This document shows, piece after piece, positions 18,661 to 25,889 of a stretch of 25,889 bases of DNA. Origin of the DNA: Guillardia theta CCMP2712 (Eukaryota > Cryptophyceae > Pyrenomonadales > Geminigeraceae); NCBI RefSeq assembly GCF_000315625.1, contig NW_005434422.1, positions 1-25,889 on the forward strand. Reading direction: 5' to 3'. A program made the position numbers and the translations under genes. A model generated the notes under the pieces. It was not told the DNA's origin. It saw nothing but the letters and a program-made list of their open reading frames with translations, and searched no databases. How positions within the stretch are numbered: the first letter of the stretch is position 1; each line of letters begins with the position of its first letter.

Positions 18661-21600
18661 TACTGCCGTCCGACGCGGCTGTGCGAGATCGCGTGCGGGG
18701 AGCAGTACGACGCCTTCAACTCCGCGCTGGTGCAGGTCTCGCAGGGCAAGGACCTGGTCTACAGCATGAACCAGACGGTGAGCGTGGAGAGCCGCTTCTT
18801 CACCTCCGACGGGCAGTACTACGGCACGAACAGGCTGCCGTTCGAGATCATGAGCCTGGTGGAGATGTCGGGCTGCAACCGGGTCTGCTACGGGGACGTG
18901 GCGCAGTCCGGGGCGCCGAGCCAGCCGGACCGGTGCATCTCCGCGGCCGGGCTGGACTCCGGGCTGAACGTCGTGGTGAAGGCCTACTGCCTCCCTGCGA
19001 GCCTGAAGACCGGCTTCCGGCCCTCCGCGACGGTGACCGACGGCTCGTTCCCCAACGCCATCGACTACAGCGTGCCCGGAAGCTCGGCCTGGTCGGCGGC
19101 GATCATGCGGCTGCAGTACGTGAGCGTGAGCCTCGTCGACTCGGTGGGGCACAGCAACATCCTGGCGGTGGCGACGGCGAGCAACGTCTCCCTGATCAGC
19201 GACCAGCGGCAGAGCTACACGCTGCTGCAGACGATCCCCAGCGCGCAGAAGGCCGTCCTGCTGACGGACGTCTACAGCATCGACGAGATGGTCACCTTCC
19301 CCGACGACGGGACGGCCGACATCTTCGTGCGGGCGACGACCACGGCGTGGGACGCTTCGGGCACCCCCTCCACGGGCCCGGTCTGCCTCCACATCGCGGT
19401 GGACACCAAGAAGTTCGCCACGCTGGCGGCCCTGAAGAGCTCCGCCTACACGATCCGCCGGTGCGCCGGCTCGGTCAACGTCTTCTCGGCCGTGCAGACC
19501 CCCTACGTGACGTGCCTCGGCCCCTCCTGCTCCGGGGTGGCGCTCTTCCCGACGGATGACGGGGCGCCCGTGAGCGTGTGCGACCGGGCGGGCGGGGTGC
19601 TGTCCTGCGTGCAGGCCGCGAGCGACGCCCACCTTGCCTCCGACCTGGGGCTCAACACGAAGCCGACGCCGCAGATCACGCTGACGCAGGACAACCTCTT
19701 CATCCGGCAGTCCCCCAAGCTGGCGCAGAGCTCGCTGTCGGGCTGGAACGGGGCCGGGCAGCAGAGCTCGATGACCATCTTCGCCGTGGCGGACCAGAAG
19801 GTGACGACGACTTGGCTGGCGGACGTGAGGCTCAACGTCGCCGCGGGGGCGTGGAATGGGACGCGCTCGTACTCGTCGTCCTACCAGATGCTCACGACCC
19901 TGAAGAAGAACTGCAGCGTGAGCGACTGCACGGGCTGCATGGGCTACCCGACGCTGCAGAGCCTCTGCTACGCCGCCTCCCAGTGCGCCGTGGCGAGGTG
20001 CATCGGCACGGAGGTCAACTTCCAGCGGCCGCTCTGCGCCATCGGCTCCATGGCGTCCAAGGTGATGCGGCAGTCCCTCCTCACGCTGCAGAACGTCTAC
20101 CTCATCTTCGCGCAGAGCATGGCGCTCATCGTGGATGCGTCCACGGGCCAGATCACGAACCGGGTGGTGATCGAGTGGCCGGACCAGGTCTTCTTCTCGG
20201 CCATGTGCGACATGAAGGACATCACCGTGTCGGCCGTGGGGGTGCTGATGTCGCTGGTGAACGGCATCACGATGAAGACGCAGGAGGTGCTCAGCACGGT
20301 CAGCGCGGGGCTCGTCCCGACCGACCCGAGCTTCAACGCGCGGGCGACGCTCTCGATGGCGAGCATGACCAACCTCTTCTCGCAGATCCTCCTGCTCCCG
20401 CTGTACGCGGCCGTCGCCGGCCAGAAGACCTTCGTCTGCACGACCAACAGCCTCACCGCCATCCTCAACACGGACCTGACGGGCAACTTCCAGCTCGTCA
20501 TCGGCGACCCGAGCATCCAGGCCGTGAGCGGGGACGTGGCGGGGGTCTGCCTCACGCAGGTCTTCCAGCAGGACGTGCAGAACCAGGCGCTGGGCGGCTC
20601 GTCCAACTCGCTCAACAACGCGGTGGCGCAGGTGAGCAACCGGCTGATCGGGGCGGGCTTCACGCTGGAGCTGGCGCCGGCCTACCACATGGTGGACGCC
20701 ATGCTGGCCTACGCTTCCGGGGTGACGTACGGGTTCATGGACGTCCTGCAGACCATCGACCAGAAGCACTGCAAGCTCCCCGACGTGACGACCGAGACCA
20801 TGTACCGCTGCGCCTGCGGGGACTACGCCCACAGGATCAGCACGGCGCGGAGGAACGAGGGGATCAAGCAGCAGGCCTTCTGGTGCACCGGCTCGCTGCA
20901 GCTACTCGGCACCGACGGCAAGCCCTACCTCGTCTTCAACCCCTACACGCTCGAGGAGCTGGCGTCGGCCTCGCGGGTGAGCATGAGCCAGTACCTCACC
21001 TGCGTGGGGACGGGCGGGTCCAACTGCCAGGCGCTCAAGCCCTCGCTCCCCTACCTGGAGCGGCAGGGGGTGGACCCCGGGACGGTGCTGACGCGCTGCC
21101 GCTCCAACTACGTGAACAAGGTGTGGGACTCGGGGGCGGCGTACCTGGTCAACTACCTGGCCTACTCCGACCTCGCCGGGGTGGGGTACCTGATCAACCA
21201 GTTCTACCAGCCCTCCTTCGTCCCCTCCTCGGTGCTGACCTGCCTGGTGCAGAGCCTGGCGCTGGGGACGGGGAACGACGCCTGCCTGCTGGGCTGGCTG
21301 ACGCTCATGAACGTCTCCCGCACCAACTACTTCCGCTACGACGTGGTGGGCTTCGTCTCCGACAACGCCGACTTCGCCGACATCGACGGGTGCGAGGTCT
21401 TCACCGGCCCCGCGCAGAACCCCGACCCCGCGGTGGCCTACGAGTTCGGCCAGTGCCTGAACAGCTCGACGGCCTCGCAGTGCCAGCTCCCCTACTACAT
21501 CTGGTCCGGGAGGACGTCCAACCGGGTGCCCGTCGCCTCTCTGCACGCGGTGAGCTACCCGCCGGGCTCCAGCACCCTGCTCGCCGCGGCGGCCAGCGAC

Positions 21601-23151
21601 CAGCTCGCCATCCTGCGGGAGGCCGAGGGCTTCTTCACCGACACCCTCCTCAAGTGGAGCAACCCGTCGCTGCAGGCCAGCTTCTTCTCCGTGGAGGGCG
21701 ACGTCCTGCACCAGTTCTTCGACTGCTACTTCATGGGGCCGTTCGCGTCGGCGGAGCTCTGGCCCTCGGGCGGCTCCAGGTCCCTGGGGACCATGCTGTA
21801 CTACAGGAACAGCCCCACCGACCGGACCTTCATGGTGCCGTCCGCCAGCTGCAAGCCGGGCGTCGACGCCTGCTGCCCCCAGGAGTCGCCCTTCTCGTGC
21901 GGCGGGCCAGCGAGGATGGCGATCGTTCATGGTTTCATTGACAAGCTCCGGAGCAGCCCGGGCTCGGCCACCAACTCCATCCTCGCCAACGCGGTGCAGG
22001 AGGGGGTCCGGGCCAAGCTCCGCGAGTTCAAGGACATCTTCACCAACCTGGCCAACTACGCCTGCGCCTGCCCCGACGGCTCCAACCGGGTGGACTGCTG
22101 CACGGCGGCCAACCCCGGCGGGTGGTCCTCCCCGGAGATGCAGGCCATCGACTACTCGATCCTCAGCAGCGAGGACGTGCTCGACACCATCTTCGACCTC
22201 ATCCTGCAGTACATCGACGAGGACGTCTACTTCAACCGCACCCTCTTCGGCACCTACGCCCCCGCGCTCACCTCCGCCCAGACGGCGCAGGGGAGGGACG
22301 AGGCGCTCTTCGGGCCGTTCGAGCCGGTCTCGACGTATGGTGAGTCCGAGGTGCTGGACGCGAGGAAGAACCACTCCCTGTGGGACGTGTGCGTGAACCT
22401 CGTCTCGCAGACCTTCGCGACGCTGCCGCTGGACCCCACGCTCTCCTCCTTCGCCACGGCGTCCGGGGCGGGGACATTCCAGTACGACCCCGTCGCCAGC
22501 CCCTCCTCGGCCCTCTTCGTCGACCAGATCGAGGAGACGGTGAGCAACATCCTGGGCAAGGCCAAGCTCGACTCCCCGTTCTACTGGGGCGTGGCGGGCG
22601 GCGAGCTGCGCTACATGCCCTCGTACAGCATGCGCTGCCGCACCCGCGGGGCGAGGGTGGCGCCGGTGACGAACAAGACGCTGGCCTCGGACAGGGGCCC
22701 GCAGATCCCGCTGGCGTTCGGCTCCACCTACGCGGTGTCCGGGTACCTGGCCACGCTGAGCCTGCCGGCCTACGGGCCCCAGGGGCAGAACGTCTCCGCC
22801 TTCACCCAGCGGTGCTACTGCGGCTGGACCACGCCGGACGGCAGCCTGTGCCGCATCGACCCGCTCGTGTGCGCGACGGCCAACCTCCAGTCGCTGACCA
22901 CGGTGGCGGCCGGCACGATCAAGGCGTTCCAGGCCATCTGCACGGCCGGGAGCTACATCACCTTCGACGACTGGGTGACGGTCTACCGGGTGATGGACGC
23001 CACCTGGAGCAGCGCCTGGACCTGCCCGGACATGCAGCTCTCCGACATCTGGGGGGTCGTCAACGACCTGCAGATCGACTACTGGGCCGCGGCCATCTCC
23101 GACTCGATCGTGACCTACAACTACAACTACCAGGACCTGCTGCAGTTATAA
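18661..23151 (+). CDS. Very long Cys-containing secreted-type protein, 5'-truncated, family unknown
   Basis: The frame is open from just after a TGA at 18658 for 1496 codons. The first ATG is at 18769, but clear protein sequence (LCEIACGEQYDAFNSALVQ) begins right at the AT/GC boundary, so the start is missing or lies in a lost exon. The protein is strongly GC-coded and has scattered paired Cys typical of extracellular proteins. Clusters include CTGCMGYPTLQSLC followed by QCAVARCIGTEVN and RPLC (residues about 416-460), YRCACGDYAH (about 714), CACPDGSNRVDCC (about 1133) and RCYCGWTTPDGSLCRIDP (about 1383). Also present are VLHQFFDCYFMGPF and CCPQESPFSCGG. No membrane helix is obvious. The last codons before AT-rich DNA are DLLQ, and the stop at 23149-23151 belongs to that insertion. 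The segment after 23311 looks like its continuation. The regular Cys spacing and absence of stops indicate real, selected coding sequence. I cannot name the family. Confidence 0.75.
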   Translation, partial: YCRPTRLCEIACGEQYDAFNSALVQVSQGKDLVYSMNQTVSVESRFFTSDGQYYGTNRLPFEIMSLVEMSGCNRVCYGDVAQSGAPSQPDRCISAAGLDSGLNVVVKAYCLPASLKTGFRPSATVTDGSFPNAIDYSVPGSSAWSAAIMRLQYVSVSLVDSVGHSNILAVATASNVSLISDQRQSYTLLQTIPSAQKAVLLTDVYSIDEMVTFPDDGTADIFVRATTTAWDASGTPSTGPVCLHIAVDTKKFATLAALKSSAYTIRRCAGSVNVFSAVQTPYVTCLGPSCSGVALFPTDDGAPVSVCDRAGGVLSCVQAASDAHLASDLGLNTKPTPQITLTQDNLFIRQSPKLAQSSLSGWNGAGQQSSMTIFAVADQKVTTTWLADVRLNVAAGAWNGTRSYSSSYQMLTTLKKNCSVSDCTGCMGYPTLQSLCYAASQCAVARCIGTEVNFQRPLCAIGSMASKVMRQSLLTLQNVYLIFAQSMALIVDASTGQITNRVVIEWPDQVFFSAMCDMKDITVSAVGVLMSLVNGITMKTQEVLSTVSAGLVPTDPSFNARATLSMASMTNLFSQILLLPLYAAVAGQKTFVCTTNSLTAILNTDLTGNFQLVIGDPSIQAVSGDVAGVCLTQVFQQDVQNQALGGSSNSLNNAVAQVSNRLIGAGFTLELAPAYHMVDAMLAYASGVTYGFMDVLQTIDQKHCKLPDVTTETMYRCACGDYAHRISTARRNEGIKQQAFWCTGSLQLLGTDGKPYLVFNPYTLEELASASRVSMSQYLTCVGTGGSNCQALKPSLPYLERQGVDPGTVLTRCRSNYVNKVWDSGAAYLVNYLAYSDLAGVGYLINQFYQPSFVPSSVLTCLVQSLALGTGNDACLLGWLTLMNVSRTNYFRYDVVGFVSDNADFADIDGCEVFTGPAQNPDPAVAYEFGQCLNSSTASQCQLPYYIWSGRTSNRVPVASLHAVSYPPGSSTLLAAAASDQLAILREAEGFFTDTLLKWSNPSLQASFFSVEGDVLHQFFDCYFMGPFASAELWPSGGSRSLGTMLYYRNSPTDRTFMVPSASCKPGVDACCPQESPFSCGGPARMAIVHGFIDKLRSSPGSATNSILANAVQEGVRAKLREFKDIFTNLANYACACPDGSNRVDCCTAANPGGWSSPEMQAIDYSILSSEDVLDTIFDLILQYIDEDVYFNRTLFGTYAPALTSAQTAQGRDEALFGPFEPVSTYGESEVLDARKNHSLWDVCVNLVSQTFATLPLDPTLSSFATASGAGTFQYDPVASPSSALFVDQIEETVSNILGKAKLDSPFYWGVAGGELRYMPSYSMRCRTRGARVAPVTNKTLASDRGPQIPLAFGSTYAVSGYLATLSLPAYGPQGQNVSAFTQRCYCGWTTPDGSLCRIDPLVCATANLQSLTTVAAGTIKAFQAICTAGSYITFDDWVTVYRVMDATWSSAWTCPDMQLSDIWGVVNDLQIDYWAAAISDSIVTYNYNYQDLLQL

Positions 23152-23311
23152 ACCGTTACACAGTACAACTGTTTGTACCACGGATTCGAATAAACAATTC
23201 ATTGCCGTTAAAACAAATGGACACGCCAGTTCAAAATTTGAAGCACCCCTACCACTGATATTACCGAGCAACACCCCTCAAAAACCATGGGGTACACTAC
23301 CACCGGTATCC
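23149..23311. mobile_element. TA-flanked AT-rich insertion of about 163 bp between two coding segments
   Basis: GC-rich coding sequence stops at about 23148 and restarts at 23312, with AT-rich DNA between. TA lies at both edges (23149-23150 and 23312-23313). Removal of one TA plus the intervening DNA (163 bp) would place the upstream and downstream frames in register. The ends share ACCG followed 7-8 bases later by GTAC in inverted orientation, weakly suggesting terminal repeats. A GT-AG alternative in matching phase exists (23145-23331), but its donor (GTTATA) is poor and it would discard coding-like bases. It is therefore an insertion, an odd intron, or an internally eliminated-type segment. 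Confidence 0.4.
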
Positions 23312-24676
23312 TATGAGATCGTGGCCGGGAGCAAGGCAGGGGAGGGCCTCGTCTCCGCTGGCGCCGCGCTGGGGGGGCGGGAGTACTGCGACGCCGTGCT
23401 GGACTACTGGCCGTCGGACTGGATCCACCCCAGCGGGTACCACGTGAGCACGGGATGCACGCACGACGAGACGGCCTTCCGCGCCTTCGACACTTGGATG
23501 TCCGTCGACTACGAGCGCCTGCGCAACGACACCCTGCTGCGCAACTACTTCGGCGGCGCCGCTACCTGCTCGGGGGCGTCGTACGGCATGCCCATGTTCG
23601 GGACCAACAACGCGAGGCTGCAGGCCAGGTGGAGGGACGGGCAGACCTACGACCCCACCCAGCCGGTCGGGGCGACGGTGCCCCCGGGTGCCGGGACCTA
23701 CACCCAGACGCTGGCGGCGGGGAGCTGGACGCAGGTGCCGACGCGGGGCAGGCTGGGCGACACCCCCGCGCCCAGCTCCGGCCTCCTGTACCTGTGGGTG
23801 CCGGGGATGGCGTCGGCGGCGCTCGTCTGGCCCATGGCCGGCCAGGACCTCACCCTGTACGAGCTGCCCGAGGGCACGGCGCCGGCGTGGGGCCCGCAGT
23901 GCGGCCAGCTGCCCCTGAAGACCTGCCTGAACGACACCGACTGCGGCTCGGTCAACGGGGCGAAGCTGGTGTGCCTGCGCTCCTGGTCCGAGTCCCAGCA
24001 GGCGCCCCGGGACGGCGTCTGCGCGATCCAGGGGGTGGAGCCGCTGGAGTGCTACCAGAACTACCACTGCGAGGGCAAGGGGCAGGTCTGCGGGGCCAAC
24101 GGGAGGTGCGTGGACGGCCGGCTTCTGATGCGGAACAGGGTGGGCTACTCCGCCGAGTTCCACGCCCACTCGGAGCAGTGCCCTGTGGAGTCGCTGGGCT
24201 ACTCCCCCTGGCAGAACGTCTCCGACTTCCTCTCCCGGCACGGCATGTGCGGCTTCCGCGACTGGTTCGAGTACAGCGACATGCTGCGGAGGGGGGCCAA
24301 CACGTCGGCGTTCCCCGGCCAGCTGGTGGGGCTCGATCCCAGGGCTCTGTGGTACAGCACCAGCCCCTACGTGGCCGCGTCGGAGGTGAGGAAGAGCCTC
24401 TTCGACCGCGAGATCCTCAAGGTCCACCCCCACACCTGCGACCGGGACTACGCCTACCTCCTCCCCTCCTGCGCCACCAACCCTTCCAGCGTGCTCGGCA
24501 CCGCCGGCAGCCCGGTCCCCAGCCCCTCCCAGGGCGAGACGATGCGGACGTGGCGGAGATCGGCGTCCGGGTCGGGCTGGGAGCTGGACATGTGCATGCA
24601 GGACCACCTCCCCCGCGAGAGGACGGGCTTCCTGTACCCGTACCTTAGCCTCCTGGCGGGCCTCCAGGGGGTCTGA
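23312..24676 (+). CDS. Continuation of the long Cys-containing protein, C-terminus running into satellite
   Basis: The frame is open from about 23312 (YEIVAG) and has no ATG at its start; the first in-frame candidate is GTG at 23321. Style and GC-rich codon use are the same as in the long frame upstream, which fits one interrupted gene. A disulfide-type module is visible (CGQLPLKTCLNDTDCGS, then CYQNYHCEGKGQVCGANGRC, residues about 196-270), resembling small Cys-knot modules of extracellular proteins. Two further pairs follow (SEQCPVESLGYSPW and RHGMCGFRDWFEYSD). The protein-like part ends at about 24643 (GFLYPY). The last ten codons and the stop at 24674-24676 are encoded by satellite DNA, so the natural C-terminus is missing. 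Confidence 0.65.
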   Translation, partial: YEIVAGSKAGEGLVSAGAALGGREYCDAVLDYWPSDWIHPSGYHVSTGCTHDETAFRAFDTWMSVDYERLRNDTLLRNYFGGAATCSGASYGMPMFGTNNARLQARWRDGQTYDPTQPVGATVPPGAGTYTQTLAAGSWTQVPTRGRLGDTPAPSSGLLYLWVPGMASAALVWPMAGQDLTLYELPEGTAPAWGPQCGQLPLKTCLNDTDCGSVNGAKLVCLRSWSESQQAPRDGVCAIQGVEPLECYQNYHCEGKGQVCGANGRCVDGRLLMRNRVGYSAEFHAHSEQCPVESLGYSPWQNVSDFLSRHGMCGFRDWFEYSDMLRRGANTSAFPGQLVGLDPRALWYSTSPYVAASEVRKSLFDREILKVHPHTCDRDYAYLLPSCATNPSSVLGTAGSPVPSPSQGETMRTWRRSASGSGWELDMCMQDHLPRERTGFLYPYLSLLAGLQGV

Positions 24677-25889
24677 GGCGGGGCTGAAGGCTGCAGTCGG
24701 TCTACTGACCGGCCCGGCCGGCAGGATCCGTCGAGAAACAGGGGGGTCAAGGGAGGTTTTCTTCCCCCTGGGAGAAATGCCCTATGGGTTTTTGGATCTG
24801 CGATATAAAAAAGTCTTGTCTCGGTCACGTGATGTGTCACGTGACCGGTCAGGTGAGCCTGTCAGCCGGGTCACGGCCCCTGTCAGCCGGCTGACATGTC
24901 ACGGGCCTGCTGACACGGTCCGCTGACCGGTCACGGCCGCCCGGAGAGATCAGGCCCCAGGCCACCGGCCAATCTCCGGACACTTAGCCTCCTGGCGGGC
25001 CTCCAGGGGGGGCTGAAGGCTGCAGTCGGTCTACTGACCGGCCCGGCCGGCAGGATCCGTCGAGAAACAGGGGGGTCAAGGGAGGTTTTCTTCCCCCTGG
25101 GAGAAATGTCCTATGGGTTTTTGGATCTGCGATATAAAAAAGTCTTGTCTCGGTCACGTGATGTGTCACGTGACCGGTCAGGTGAGCCTGTCAGCCGGGT
25201 CACGGCCCCTGTCAGCCGGCTGACATGTCACGGGCCTGCTGACACGGTCCGCTGACCGGTCACGGCCGCCCGGAGAGATCAGGCCCCCGGCCAATCTCCG
25301 GACACTTAGCCTCCTGGCGGGCCTCCAGGGGGTCTGAGGCGGGGCTGAAGGCTGCAGTCGGTCTACTGACGGGCCCGGCCGGCAGGATCCGTCGAGAAAC
25401 AGGGGGGTCAAGGGAGGTTTTCTTCCCCCTGGGAGAAATGTCCTATGGGTTTTTGGATCTGCGATATAAAAAAGTCTTGTCTCGGTCACGTGATGTGTCA
25501 CGTGACCGGTCAGGTGAGCCTGTCAGCCGGGTCACGGCCCCTGTCAGCCGGCTGACATGTCACGGGCCTGCTGACACGGTCCGCTGACCGGTCACGGCCG
25601 CCCGGAGAGATCAGGCCCCCGGCCAATCTCCGGACACTTAGCCTCCTGGCGGGCCTCCAGGGGGTCTGAGGCGGGGCTGAAGGCTGCAGTCGCTCTACTG
25701 ACGGGCCCGGCCGGCAGGATCCGTCGAGAAACAGGGGGGTCAAGGGAGGTTTTCTTCCCCCCTGGGAGAAATGTCCTATGGGTTTTTGGATCTGCGAATA
25801 TAAAAAAAGTCTTGTCTCGGTCCACGTGATGTGTCCACGTGACCCGGTCAGGTGAGCCCTGTCAGCCGGGGTCACGGCCCCTGTCAGCC
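24644..25889 (-). repeat. 332-bp satellite, array 4 (reverse orientation)
   Basis: Satellite begins mid-unit at CTTAGCCTCCTGG. Unit boundaries lie at 24840, 25169 and 25501 (spacings 329 and 332) and near 25833-25839. The unit before 25169 has lost bases in the GGGTCTGAGGCG tract and gained an AGGCCAC near 24957. The last unit, from about 25756, contains several extra single bases compared with all others. The array runs off the right end of the window. Its orientation is opposite to that of the array at the left end. Confidence 0.96.

Noticed and set aside
18541-20832. Long minus-strand frame (763 codons) and other long frames opposite or offset to the giant coding region
   Set aside because: They are rich in Arg, Ala, Gly, His and Val and have no fold-like pattern. 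They are shadows of GC-rich coding sequence on the plus strand.
20902-22374. Minus-strand frame of 490 codons
   Set aside because: Same reason: low-complexity shadow of the plus-strand protein, which has coherent Cys patterning.
23145-23331. Ordinary GT-AG intron between the two GC-rich frames
   Set aside because: Phase is compatible, but the donor GTTATA is weak and the acceptor lies inside sequence that already looks coding. It is not excluded, only less favoured.

Overview
The window looks like nuclear DNA of a unicellular eukaryote, most likely an alga or similar protist, although it could include segments of an integrated large DNA virus. The reasons are as follows. The genes stand alone on both strands with no operon layout. 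Long tandem satellite arrays occupy three places. Several products look secreted or Golgi-type: a type II membrane sulfotransferase-like protein, and Cys-rich proteins with EGF/TNFR-like GCC2_GCC3 modules. I cannot name the species.

Layout. Positions 1-1029 hold about three direct copies of a 332-bp satellite unit. Positions 1030-3697 have no convincing gene. Positions 3698-6716 hold a second satellite block made of a reversed array (3698-5444) fused back-to-back to a forward array (5443-6716). Positions 6717-8439 are again gene-poor. Positions 8440-13976 are a moderately AT-rich gene zone: a sulfotransferase-like gene (+), a frame-disrupted ADP-ribosyltransferase-fold gene (+) preceded by a tandem duplication of about 220 bp, and a GH97 glycoside hydrolase gene (-) that converges on it. 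Positions 13977-14895 are AT-rich with only doubtful fragments.

From about 14,896 to 24,643 the window is a patchwork of strongly GC-rich coding segments with abrupt edges. In order these are a Cys-rich/LamG-like fragment (+), a coiled-coil fragment (-) that meets it tail-to-tail, a frameshifted unknown fragment (-), an AT-rich unknown gene lacking its 5' end (-), a very long Cys-rich open frame lacking its 5' end (+), an AT-rich insertion of about 163 bp, and a further GC-rich frame that continues the long one and finally runs into satellite DNA. Positions 24,644-25,889 are satellite in the reverse orientation, so the window is bounded by satellite arrays that face each other.

The genes do not form an obvious pathway. 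The strongest theme is genome structure: dyad-rich satellite in both orientations, and protein-coding fragments joined at sharp compositional breakpoints. This could be a rearranged subtelomeric or pericentromeric zone, integrated viral or foreign DNA, or a chimeric assembly; sequence alone cannot separate these. The best individual genes are the GH97 enzyme, the sulfotransferase-like protein and the broken ADP-ribosyltransferase-like protein.
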